Below, one piece after another: positions 9,347 to 18,145 of a stretch of DNA of 42,520 bases. Each line of letters starts with the position of its first letter. Positions within the stretch are counted from its first letter, which is position 1. Where the stretch lies: contig JAQGHR010000005.1 in NCBI GenBank assembly GCA_028291545.1, positions 1-42,520 on the forward strand. The letters are read 5' to 3'. A program made the translations under genes and the position numbers. Source of the DNA: Planctomycetota bacterium (GTDB taxonomy: Bacteria > Planctomycetota > Planctomycetia > Isosphaerales > Isosphaeraceae). The notes under the pieces were generated by a model. That model was not told the origin of the DNA. It did not search any database and saw only the letters and a program-made list of their open reading frames with translations.

Positions 9347-9474
9347 CTAAAAAGGATGAATGCGTTGATAGAATCAATCCGGAATTCGGCTGCCCTTTCG
9401 TCGCAATTTGGCGGCGATAGATCTCCGTGCTACAATGCGCGAACAGGGTCGTTCATCGGGTAGGAACTTCGACG

Positions 9475-10053
9475 ATGCCCTCGACCTCCCATGAACGATG
9501 GACGACATCCCGAAGAGTGAGCTTGGACGAGATCGAACAAGCACACGTCGCCGTCGGTGGAACGAAGCGGGGCAGGCGTTATGCAACGCAACAGATCAAT
9601 CGGGCCTATTCGATGTTACTGGCGTCGCAGTTCCAAGGCTTCTGCCGCGACCTTCATTCGGAATGCATCGATCACCTGGTGGCGATGGTCAATCCCACTT
9701 CGGTGAAGGAGATCATGCGGGACGAATTGAATCGGAATCGCCAATTGGATCGAGGGAATGCTCAATCCGGCACCATCGGGGCGGACTTCGGTCGACTTCG
9801 CATCGATTTCTGGACAGAGGTACGTGGCCACGATCAACGCAACAAGGCGAGACAATCGCTACTCGATGACCTGAACGTGTGGCGGAACGCGATCGCTCAT
9901 CAGAACTTCGATCCCACCAAGCTGGGAGGCACGAGCATTCTTCGGCTCTCTCAAGTACGACAATTCCGCACCGCATGCGATCGTCTCGCCTCGGCCTTCG
10001 ATGACATTATTCGTCATCACTTGCACACCCTGACCGGCGCATCTCCCTGGTGA
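9475..10053 (+). CDS. HEPN-domain protein (RiboL-PSP-HEPN-like), putative RNase
   Basis: A 192-residue all-alpha protein. The key signature is VWRNAIAHQNF, an R-x4-H motif (Arg137, His142 from the ATG at 9475) followed by the helix-ending segment usual for HEPN nucleases; a polar Asn directly follows the Arg. The N-terminal RRYATQQINRAYSMLLASQF helix with an embedded FCRDLHSE resembles RiboL-PSP/MAE_28990-type HEPN proteins that cut RNA in toxin-antitoxin or abortive-infection systems. It stands 13 nt before the next gene and is probably co-transcribed with it. Composition is less GC-extreme than that of its neighbours, suggesting acquisition. Without homology searches the exact HEPN subfamily is uncertain. 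Confidence 0.6.
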   Translation: MPSTSHERWTTSRRVSLDEIEQAHVAVGGTKRGRRYATQQINRAYSMLLASQFQGFCRDLHSECIDHLVAMVNPTSVKEIMRDELNRNRQLDRGNAQSGTIGADFGRLRIDFWTEVRGHDQRNKARQSLLDDLNVWRNAIAHQNFDPTKLGGTSILRLSQVRQFRTACDRLASAFDDIIRHHLHTLTGASPW

Positions 10054-10066
10054 CCGGAGCAACCCC

Positions 10067-10648
10067 ATGAGTTCCGCGACGAAGACCGCCCCGCGATTCC
10101 ATATCGGCGACTGGGTGTCGTTCCCCTCCGTCTCCCGCCGGGTCTTGGCACAGGTCATCGAGGACCGGGGACAACTCGGCGTCCGCGGACGCCGTCTCTA
10201 CCGTGTGCTGATCGATCCGGCTCAAGACGAGCCGACGACCTCTGAGATTCCCGAAGCGGATCTCGAGCCCGCTCCGGAGATCCTTCCCGCCGAGGTCGCA
10301 CGGGAGAAAGGGTTCTCCACGCAAAACTGGCCTCGTCAGGCATTCGACTTCAGGTACATCCGAAAGAAGGATGCGAATACATGGACGGTGAAGTCAAGGC
10401 GAGAGGAACGGATGGGGAGCGGGAAAGCTCTGGGGGCGGTCTCCTATGCGACGGCACGCTGGGAGTCGGAATCGGTCGGCGATGAGACCCATGCCATCGT
10501 CTCCGTTCTCATCGAATGCGACCCGCGGTTGACCGACCCGTACTCGCTCGATCATCCCGTATGGCGAGCGATGACTCAAGAGGCCCGCAAGCTCGCCGAC
10601 GAACTGTTCAAGTCCAAACATCCGAAAGCTGTGATCGCATCGCACTAG
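10067..10648 (+). CDS. Hypothetical protein with N-terminal SH3-like segment, partner of the HEPN gene
   Basis: A 193-residue protein I do not recognise. Residues 10-50 (FHIGDWVSF, VIEDRGQLGVRG, RLYRVLID) look like a small beta-barrel of the SH3/KOW type. An acidic linker (EIPEADLEPAPEIL) follows, then an alpha/beta region with WTVKSRREERMGSG, HAIVSVLIECDPRL and a C-terminal amphipathic helix (EARKLADELFKSKHPKA). It begins 13 nt after the HEPN stop codon, so the two probably form an operon. By position it could be an antitoxin or a target-recognition partner; this is inference only. Confidence 0.55.
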   Translation: MSSATKTAPRFHIGDWVSFPSVSRRVLAQVIEDRGQLGVRGRRLYRVLIDPAQDEPTTSEIPEADLEPAPEILPAEVAREKGFSTQNWPRQAFDFRYIRKKDANTWTVKSRREERMGSGKALGAVSYATARWESESVGDETHAIVSVLIECDPRLTDPYSLDHPVWRAMTQEARKLADELFKSKHPKAVIASH

Positions 10649-10780
10649 TTGGTCTGCCGGTGCATGGGCTATGAATCACCGCTGATTTGCACGCCGAAGG
10701 AATGGCCGACCGGAGGGCAGATCTCTGACACCACAGCCTATCTTGCGCTCGGTCGCGATGGGTGCGACGACCGATTCCGG

Positions 10781-10845
10781 GTCGGGCCGGTTCCCACCGA
10801 CCGACATGGGCTTGACCCGAAGCGGCCGGTGGGAGCCGGCCCGAC
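10781..10845. repeat. Long inverted repeat upstream of the DUF7660-like gene
   Basis: Arms of 19 nt (10781-10799 and 10827-10845) match at 18 positions with one G-U, separated by 27 nt. It lies in the 264-bp gap between 10648 and 10913, which has no gene I can support. It could be a terminator for the HEPN operon or an intergenic repeat. Confidence 0.5.
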
Positions 10846-10912
10846 AAGACTGTTGATGCGACAGATTCCACGTCGCTACGGGCCTCTACTGTTTCTCTTG
10901 GTGCGGTGGCAA

Positions 10913-11209
10913 ATGGCAGTCAATCTTTACGACCTCGCGGATGAGGTCAATGATGAAGAGAGCTTCCTCCGTTTCATGGAAGCGCTCGCAGCCGACCGGG
11001 ATGAAGAATGCGAGATCGAAGCGAGCAAGCCCTCTTCACCGTATGCCCCTGGCGCTCTCGGATGAGAAAACGGTTCGATCGGGGCCTTTCTTGATGCCGC
11101 CGCGAGATGGGGACACGACTCTTTGAACGGGCTTGAGCTTTATGAAAAACCGGCCAATCCATGGCGCCGTGCCGCTCATATTCTGCACGCGGGTAAATTT
11201 TATGAGTGA
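10913..11209 (+). pseudogene. DUF7660-like small protein interrupted by TGA at a conserved Trp
   Basis: The frame from ATG 10913 reads MAVNLYDLADEVNDEESFLR, then SPYAPGALG, then TGA at 11063-11065, and continues in the same frame ENGSIGAFLDAAARWGHDS, NPWRRAAHILHAGKFYE to a TGA at 11207-11209. The whole resembles DUF7660-type proteins of about 90-100 residues, in which the interrupted position is the Trp of a GWEN motif (TGG). One base change therefore separates it from an intact 98-residue protein. The sequence after the stop is fully protein-like, so decay is recent or the stop is an assembly error. Function unknown; such proteins are often found near toxin and immunity genes. Confidence 0.7.
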
Positions 11210-11307
11210 GAACGGCCGAAGTCGTGCCAGGCGTCAGGCCGTGAATCGCAAGGGACTTCCCCTGGTCTTCGCCGGGTTCTAAGATAGAGCGGAACGGGGA
11301 GGACGCG

Positions 11308-11508
11308 ATGCCGATCGTCAAGCCAACAGAGTCCGATCGCCCGATCGTCCAGGCAACACAGCCGGAGGCGGATGTCGAAAATCCGCAAGAGGACCCTGAA
11401 AAACGCCCGCCGGCTGCCGGCACGCCGATTCTGGCACCCGAGCTTCGGGATGCCCTTGAGAAGAGTTGGGCGCGCCACGAATCGGCCTATCGTTACCTCG
11501 GACGGTAA
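11308..11508 (+). CDS. Putative antitoxin (Phd-like role) of a Doc-type pair
   Basis: A 66-residue protein preceded by GGGGAGG, 5 nt before the ATG. The first 40 residues are Pro/Glu-rich and probably disordered (VENPQEDPEKRPPAAGTP). The C-terminal stretch LAPELRDALEKSWARHESAY is a likely amphipathic helix of the kind that wraps a Doc/Fic toxin. It ends 6 nt before the start of the Doc-like gene. No AbrB/Phd DNA-binding fold is obvious, so the antitoxin call rests on position and size. Confidence 0.5.
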   Translation: MPIVKPTESDRPIVQATQPEADVENPQEDPEKRPPAAGTPILAPELRDALEKSWARHESAYRYLGR

Positions 11509-11514
11509 TGGGCC

Positions 11515-11946
11515 GTGCCCGAGATCCGATATCTGACATCAGACGACCTGATCGCATTGCACGGCGAAGTGGTTGCACGAAGTGGCGGTCTTGCCTCGCC
11601 ACTGGTCGCTCCCGACAAGCTCGACTCAGCCCTGAATCGGCCAAGGCATGCTGCCTGGTACGAAGGGGCCGATCTCGTCCGTCAGGCGGTCCTGCTCGCG
11701 GTCGGGATCTCCCAATCGCAAGCGTTCCTTGATGGGAACAAGCGAGCCGCGTTCGCGGCACTCGATGTTTTCCTCCTCGTCAACGGCCTTTCCTACCGAG
11801 GGGAGTCGCTGGCGTTAGCCCGCTGGATTGAGTCCATCGGCGAGGCAGGGCGCACGGGTCGGGATGCCCTGACGGATCAGTTCGGAGCCTGGCTGCGGGG
11901 ATGTGTCGAGCCCGATCAGAAGGGGACATCGGGCTGGGACGATTGA
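11515..11946 (+). CDS. doc: Doc/Fic-family toxin-like protein with altered catalytic motif
   Basis: A 143-residue protein of the death-on-curing branch of Fic enzymes, which inactivate EF-Tu by phosphorylation (Doc) or AMPylate targets (Fic). The N-terminal IRYLTSDDLIALHGEVVARS and the middle LDSALNRPRHAAWYEGADL match Doc. The Fic motif H-x-F-x-D-x-N-K-R reads QAFLDGNKRAA at residues 69-79: Phe71, Asp73, Asn75, Lys76 and Arg77 are kept, but the catalytic His is Gln69 (codon CAA, one base from CAC or CAT). The start is GTG at 11515, 6 nt after the antitoxin stop. The enzyme may be inactive or a non-classical variant. A second start at ATG 11508 is out of frame and rejected. Confidence 0.8.
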   Translation: MPEIRYLTSDDLIALHGEVVARSGGLASPLVAPDKLDSALNRPRHAAWYEGADLVRQAVLLAVGISQSQAFLDGNKRAAFAALDVFLLVNGLSYRGESLALARWIESIGEAGRTGRDALTDQFGAWLRGCVEPDQKGTSGWDD

Positions 11947-12068
11947 CGTCTTTTCTCACCCCCCTCGACGATTCTCTCTACCCTTCCCCGGCCGCGGCCT
12001 GTAGCTTATCCGCCGGGGACGCGGACCTCTGCGTTCATCAGACCCTTCTCACCAGCCGAGGCAATTTC

Positions 12069-12824
12069 ATGAAGCGGTTCCTGCTGGCGATGTGCGTGAC
12101 GGTCTTGCTCCCGGGGATGGGCGCCTCGGTCCGGGCCGACGACGCGGAGGCGAAGGCCGTCCTGGACAAGGCCATCAAGGCGCTGGGCGGCGAGGAGAAG
12201 CTGGCCAAGGCGGACAAGTACACCTTGAAATCCAAGGGCACGGTCAGCATCAACAACATGGAGATCGAGTTCACCGTCAAGGGGACCATGCAGGGGCTCG
12301 ATCATTATCGCTCGGAGTTTGAGGGGACCATCGACGGCAACCCGATCAAGGTCGTCTCGGTCCTGAACGGCGACAAGGCCTGGCGCCGGGTGGGCGACAA
12401 CACCATGGAACTCGACGACGAGGGCCTCGCCACGGAGAAGCGCACCGTCTACGTCCAGGCCGCCACGTCCACCCTCCTGCCGCTCAAGGGCAAGGACTTC
12501 AAGCTGGAGAAGGCCGCCGACGAGAAGGTCGACGACAAGGCCGCGGCCGTCGTCAAGGTGACCGGCCCCGACGGCAAGCCCTTCACCCTGTTCTTCGACA
12601 AGGAGAGCGGCCTGCCGGTCAAGATGACCACCAAGACGCGCGGCTTCATGGGCGAAGAGGTCGACCAGGAATCCGTCTACTCGAACTACAAGGAATTCGA
12701 CGGCATCAAGCGCGCCGCGAAGGTCTCCATCAAGCGTGACGGCGCGAAGTTCCTCGAACAGGACATCACCGAATTCAAGGTCCTGGACAAGCTGGACGCC
12801 GACACCTTCGCGGAACCGCAATAA
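12069..12824 (+). CDS. Exported LolA-like/outer-membrane lipoprotein-sorting-type protein
   Basis: A 251-residue secreted protein. The signal peptide is MKRFLLAMCVTVLLPGMGAS with probable cleavage near VRADD. The mature part begins with a helix (AEAKAVLDKAIKALGGEEKL) and continues as alternating beta strands (YTLKSKGTVSI, DHYRSEFEGTIDGN, KAWRRVGDN, TLFFDKESGLPVKM, ESVYSNYKEFDGIK). This is the pattern of the half-barrel fold shared by LolA, LolB and many exported planctomycete proteins that bind lipids or act as envelope chaperones. It stands alone, 122 bp after the toxin gene. A strong Lys/Asp codon bias toward AAG/GAC suggests good expression. Specific ligand unknown. Confidence 0.65.
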   Translation: MKRFLLAMCVTVLLPGMGASVRADDAEAKAVLDKAIKALGGEEKLAKADKYTLKSKGTVSINNMEIEFTVKGTMQGLDHYRSEFEGTIDGNPIKVVSVLNGDKAWRRVGDNTMELDDEGLATEKRTVYVQAATSTLLPLKGKDFKLEKAADEKVDDKAAAVVKVTGPDGKPFTLFFDKESGLPVKMTTKTRGFMGEEVDQESVYSNYKEFDGIKRAAKVSIKRDGAKFLEQDITEFKVLDKLDADTFAEPQ

Positions 12825-12995
12825 CACGCACCCGAGATCGGGCCTTCCACGTCACGGTCGGGCGGCCGTGCGCAGGACGTGGACGCGGTTGTCTTGTCGG
12901 GTGGGTTGCGCCGCCCGCGGCGGGTACCTGCTTCGCCTGATTTGCAGCCATCTCGACGTCGCTCCGGGCGCCGGGGTGGCCGGACCCCCGGCCGC

Positions 12996-14079
12996 CTGAC
13001 GGTCCTCGATTCCCAGGTCACGTCCAATCGGGCCCGGGCGAGTCCGGGCGTCCACGGCTTCTCCGCCAGCGACGCGGGCACCAAGCCGGGTGACGCCGGT
13101 GTGCGAGGGCAGAGCGGCCCTGGAGGCACGGCCGGCGTGAACGGGCTGTTGCCCGCTGGCGGCGGCAACGGCGGCGACGGCACCAACGGCGCGGATGGCA
13201 CCGACGCGACCGACGACAAGCGATCCGGCCCCCCGCTCGGCGACGCCGGTGACGGGGGAGACGGCGGCAACGCCCGGGGTGGCGGTCATTAACCTCGCCG
13301 CCGGCCTCGTCACGATCAGCAACACCACCCTGCAATTCAACGAGGCTGACGGCGGGGGCGGCGGCCAGGGGTTTCTCAACACCAGCCTGATCCCCAAACA
13401 CGGGGAGACGGCCGCCTGGGATGGCCCGGTGGCGATGGCGGCGGCTCCGGCGGTAAGGGTGGAGAGGGGCTCGGCGGCGGGCTTTACCAGGCCCGCGGCC
13501 AGACCACCCTGACCAACTCGCCCGTGGCGGTTCAGGTGGGCCGGGCGGACAGGGCGATTACGGGGCCCATGGCGGCATTGGCAGCGCGGGTGGGAGCGGC
13601 GGCGGGGGCGGTGCCGGTAGCAATGGTGGCTTCAGCCTCGGTCTACCCGGGGGGATGGCGTCGCCGGTGTGGCCGCCGGGGATGCTGGGGCGGCCGGGAA
13701 GGCGGGCACCGAGGGCATGGCGGGTCCGATGGGGGCCTCCGGCGCGCTGGGCCTCCCCGGCCTCAAGGGCACCGCCGAAGGGGCCGACGTCTCCGGTACG
13801 ATCCTCGAAGTCGTGGGCTCGCCTCCCGACACGACCCCGCCGACCAGCCGCGTCGCGGCCCTGCCGATCTTCGAGCCCGCCACGTTCACCGTGACGTGCT
13901 CGCAGCCCGCCGCGGGGGCGCTCACCATCCCCGCCGGGAAGACCAGCCGGGCCAACCTGCTGAAAATCGTCAACCACCGCCTGCTCAAGGGTACGACCAC
14001 CGTTCAGATCAGCCTGTCCTCCCCCATGAACGCGGTCCTGGGGGCCAGAACCACGCATACTCACGCCATCGTGCGATGA
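12996..14079 (+). pseudogene. Frameshifted Gly-rich surface protein with C-terminal Ig/Calx-beta-like module
   Basis: Protein-like sequence hops between frames: LTVLDSQVTSNRA and GNGGDGTNGADG in one; AAGLVTISNTTLQFNEADGG in the next; then GGDGGGSGGKGGEG and ARGQTTLTNSPVAV; then GGPGGQGDYGAHGGIG; then GDAGAAGKAGTEGMAGPMG. It finishes with DTTPPTSRVAALP and TTVQISLSSPMNAVLG. At least four frameshifts are needed to join these. TLTNS and VTISNTTLQFN segments are typical of right-handed beta-helix repeats in large planctomycete surface proteins, and the last 90 residues recall the DTTPPTS-ALP module and the end of a Calx-beta domain. The 5' end and any signal peptide are not visible. A decayed, once much larger exported protein. 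Confidence 0.7.
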
Positions 14080-14309
14080 GGATTGGATCGGTTGACTCAC
14101 GGGCCTCGCATCCGGTCCCCTCTCCCCGCGGCGCGAAACACATACGGAGGGAGAGGGGACCCGAGGAGGATCCGCAACAGGACCGACCCACGACCCGTTC
14201 CGAACTCCCGTTGGACCCCGGAGGCCGGGATCGGTACACTATCCTCCGTGGCGAGACGCCTTGCCTTGCCTTGATGGAATCAGGATCGTTGATCTGAGGA
14301 GTCAGAGCC

Positions 14310-14564
14310 GTGGGATTACGCCGGATCGGTAGCACTCAGCGCAAGACTCAGCGGGCCAAGGTCCGCAAACGCAACCGCCCTCGCAAGGTGAAGGAGCGAG
14401 CCCGCCGCGACGCCCGGATGCTCACGGTGATCTCCGGCCGCCCCCTGCCCCACACCCCCTGGGTCATGAGCTGGCTGAGCGTGAAGCTGGACAAGCCGTC
14501 GACCGCCATCACCCAGGCCGACGTCGACGCGATCGTCTCCAACGCCCACGCCCACGCCGCCTGA
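14310..14564 (+). CDS. Small basic protein, function unknown
   Basis: An 84-residue protein from a GTG start preceded by GAGGAG. Residues 4-37 are extremely basic (RRIGSTQRKTQRAKVRKRNR, RKVKERARRDARM), followed by a short globular-looking part (VISGRPLPHTPWVMSWLSVK) and ITQADVDAIVSNAHAHAA. The basic region could bind rRNA or DNA. It is followed within 30 bp by a strong intrinsic terminator, so it is transcribed alone or as the last gene of a unit. I do not recognise the family. Confidence 0.65.
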   Translation: MGLRRIGSTQRKTQRAKVRKRNRPRKVKERARRDARMLTVISGRPLPHTPWVMSWLSVKLDKPSTAITQADVDAIVSNAHAHAA

Positions 14565-14590
14565 CGGACGGGCGCGAATTCGGATCGATC

Positions 14591-14627
14591 AAGCACAACG
14601 CATCCAGAGATGCGTTGTGCTTATTTT
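14591..14627 (+). terminator. Intrinsic terminator of the small basic protein gene
   Basis: Perfect 14-bp stem (14591-14604/14609-14622) with a CAGA loop and an ATTTT tail, 27 bp after the stop codon. Confidence 0.8.
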
Positions 14628-14658
14628 CGGCACGTGATGGATATCTCGCCCCCCTGCG

Positions 14659-14762
14659 GTAGGTCCGACTTCAGTCGATCCTGTCCACCTATCCTGTCGG
14701 AGGATGGGGCAGACCGACTGAAGTCGGACCTACTCCCCATCCGAGGCCCTGCGTCGCTGCCA
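14659..14762. repeat. Dispersed hairpin repeat, copy 1
   Basis: The outer arms contain GTAGGTCCGACTTCAGTCG on the left and its reverse complement ending at 14733. The repeat is followed by a 25-bp segment at 14738-14762 that recurs perfectly at 38516-38540. More distant matches continue to about 14790 (CGCAACCC, GAGCC). It lies between the basic-protein terminator and phoU in an otherwise empty gap (14628-15019). Confidence 0.75.
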
Positions 14763-15019
14763 GAACGCAACCCAGCATGAGCCGATTCTTTTTTCCGGGC
14801 CGCAAACTCCTGGCAAGACGGGGAACCCCGGCGGTCCGCGTGTGCCCGAGGTGTGGGAATCGTGAAGAATCACGCATCGTTGCGCGGGTTCTCTTGTTCC
14901 CGAAGGCGTCGCGCCGTAGAGTTGAACATAGCGATCGGTCAAGGCGGTGCCGATGACGGGCAACGGGACAGTTCCGATTCCGCGAAGAGGCCGCCGAGAT
15001 CGCCGAAGGGAGGCATTTG

Positions 15020-15772
15020 ATGGCATCAACCGAGGGCGCGGGGGCGGATTGGGACGCAGGGCGGGTGACCCTGGGTCGCCACTTCCTGCGGGACATGGAA
15101 GGTCTGTGGGAGAACATGCTGAAGCTGGCCGCCGTGGTCGAGACGGCCCTGTCCACCAGCATCCAGGCCCTCTGCGACGGCCGGGCCGACCTGGCGGCCG
15201 AGGTCAAGGGCGGCGAGAACGCCATCAACGACTGGGAAGTCCGCATCGAGCGCGACTGCCTGAAGGTCCTGGCCCTGCATCAGCCGGTGGCGTCGGATCT
15301 GCGGCGGGTGGCCGCGATCCTCAAGATCAACGGCGACCTCGAACGCGTGGCCGACCTGGCCGACCACATCGCCAGCCGCGCCCGCAAGCTCGCGACCAAG
15401 GTCCCGCCCACCCCCATCCCCGCCCAGCTTGAAGCCATGGCCCGCGAGGCCCTGAATCAGGTCCACGATAGCCTGGATGCCCTGGCCAAGGCCGACGTCA
15501 GCCTCGCCCGCGCCGTGATCGCCGCCGACCGAGGCGTCGACCGCCTCCGCCGCGCCGTCCTGAAAGAACTGAAGGACTGCATCCGCAGCGAGCCCGACCG
15601 CGTCAACACCTGGCTCCGCCTCATCAACACCGCCCGCAACATCGAGCGCGTCGCCGACCACGCCACCAACATCGCCGAAGCCGTGATCTATCTCAAGGAA
15701 GGCGACATCATCCGCCACGTTGGCGACCGTCGCCAGAACGCCACGAAAACGCGCGTGCTGAGCGACGACTGA
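15020..15772 (+). CDS. phoU: PhoU-family phosphate regulator
   Basis: A 250-residue helical protein made of two PhoU repeats. It represses phosphate uptake through the Pst transporter and PhoR. The repeats are recognisable by GRHFLRDMEGLWENMLKLAA plus ERDCLKVLALHQPVASDLR and INGDLERVADLADHIASRA in the first half, and by RAVLKELKDCIRSEPDRVN plus INTARNIERVADHATNIAEA in the second. The two E-R-V-A-D-x-A motifs are the metal-binding signature. The ATG at 15020 follows AAGGGAGG at 6 nt spacing. No pst or phoB gene is adjacent; a response regulator lies 3.6 kb downstream but is not linked. An intrinsic terminator follows. Cytoplasmic. Confidence 0.95.
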   Translation: MASTEGAGADWDAGRVTLGRHFLRDMEGLWENMLKLAAVVETALSTSIQALCDGRADLAAEVKGGENAINDWEVRIERDCLKVLALHQPVASDLRRVAAILKINGDLERVADLADHIASRARKLATKVPPTPIPAQLEAMAREALNQVHDSLDALAKADVSLARAVIAADRGVDRLRRAVLKELKDCIRSEPDRVNTWLRLINTARNIERVADHATNIAEAVIYLKEGDIIRHVGDRRQNATKTRVLSDD

Positions 15773-15801
15773 CGCCGGTCCTCCCCGATCCCCGCCGAAA
15801 A

Positions 15802-15832
15802 CCCGATTCCCCGGGAGGAATCGGGCTTTTCT
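15802..15832 (+). terminator. Intrinsic terminator of phoU
   Basis: A 9-bp stem CCCGATTCC/GGAATCGGG with a 6-nt loop, followed by CTTTTCTCT, 30 bp after the phoU stop. Confidence 0.85.
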
Positions 15833-15935
15833 CTCGATCATCACTTCCCGCCTGACATGGCGCGCCCATCACCTCCGACGTGATTACCATCGCGATTCGC
15901 CACAATCTCGATCACCCCAGGCGGCGGCGCGGCTG

Positions 15936-16310
15936 ATGGCGCGTCTTCTCTTCACCGTCGAAGATACCTTCGTGATCCGTGGCCGCGGCCTGGTAATGGC
16001 CCCCGGCATCGTCCCCGAGGGTGAAGGACGGTTCCACGTCGGCGACCGGATCACCCTCCGGCGCCCCGATGGCTCGTATTTCGACACGCAGATCGGTGGC
16101 CTGGAACTTCTCGATCCCAATCCGCGTCACGATGTCGTCATCATGCTAATACTGAGGCGACCCTCGGCGGGCCGGTCCCCTGAGCTTGCTCGTACGGCGG
16201 CGGAACCCCGGCCTGTCTCGTCCCCCGGCAACGGGGGGCGTCTCGGCTCGCCCCGCCACCATGAATGGAACCCCCGGCAAGAAACGGGGGCGGAGCCTGG
16301 GCATTGTTAG
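15936..16310 (+). CDS. Small beta-barrel protein (EF-Tu domain-2-like) with aberrant C-terminus
   Basis: A 124-residue open frame. Residues 1-70 look like a single translation-factor-type beta-barrel: LLFTVEDTFVIRGRGLVMAP, then GRFHVGDRITLRRPDGS and TQIGGLELLDP. Small proteins like this usually end soon after that point with a strand and a short tail. Here, after HDVVIML (about 16148), the sequence changes to low-complexity Arg/Pro/Gly text (RRPSAGRSPELARTAAEPRP) with no fold-like pattern, suggesting that the native 3' end was lost by a rearrangement or frameshift. ATG start at 15936. Function unknown; possibly a regulator built from an EF-Tu-like domain. Confidence 0.55.
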   Translation: MARLLFTVEDTFVIRGRGLVMAPGIVPEGEGRFHVGDRITLRRPDGSYFDTQIGGLELLDPNPRHDVVIMLILRRPSAGRSPELARTAAEPRPVSSPGNGGRLGSPRHHEWNPRQETGAEPGHC

Positions 16311-16908
16311 CGCAGGTGTAGATTATTTTTAAGAAAAAGACTGGATTATTGGTAATCGAGGATTATTATCGAGACGCACCGGGCCTCGTTGTCGCTTTGT
16401 TCCTATGGCAGCTACACGCCGCGATGATTGCTGTCTTGCGGGCTCGGGGCTCATAAAACCCCCTGGCCATGACCTGACGCGGACCGTCCCGAGGTGTTTA
16501 CGATCGAATCTTAAATTCGGTGCTCATGATCCTGCAGGCTACGATGATGGTGGCCTGACTACGAATGGCGTATTGCTTACATAAACGAATTCGCGGGGCC
16601 GCTTGGTGCCGCCGGGGCACCTTCATGGACTTTGAGGCCCTTGGTGACTGACTCGTTCTCTTGAACGCTGAGCGACGTGTGCCCCTGGGTTCCTGAGAGA
16701 ACCGGGGCGAGAACTTCATGGACACCAGCGCAGAATATCAGGAGGGCGCTGGTCGCTGATACTTCGCGAAACTCACATCCCGCACCGGCGGGTCGGGCAC
16801 AACTCTCCCGCTTGCCTGACCGAGACCGGGTCGGTTTCGTCCTCTCCAATTTCCCCCTCTCCCACGTCCGGCTTTCCCATTTTCCAGCTCCCACCTGGAG
16901 GGGCGTTC
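16311..16908. other. Gene-poor 600-bp gap
   Basis: I see no supportable gene. The first 60 bp are AT-rich for this genome (around GATTATTTTTAAG), so a promoter or a junction is possible. The rest has only short frames without family features. Confidence 0.4.
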
Positions 16909-17958
<1,050 letters not shown>

Positions 17959-18145
17959 TCGACGCGTCATAACATTGGGACACAGGCGACGTTGTTTTCG
18001 AGTGTTGCCGGTCATACCCGGCCCGTGATCTGCCTCGCCGGGCAGCACGGGTCGCGTATGACTCCGATCCGACTCTCTCGAATGATGCAATCGTTTCGGA
18101 GCCGAAGGCCAAGGGTCGCGGGCAAGGCTTCCATTGAGGATACCG

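Noticed and set aside
12006..12827. Minus-strand frame of 273 codons opposite the LolA-like gene
   Set aside because: The plus strand has a signal peptide and fold-like sequence; the minus frame is Leu/Val/Asp-rich shadow text.
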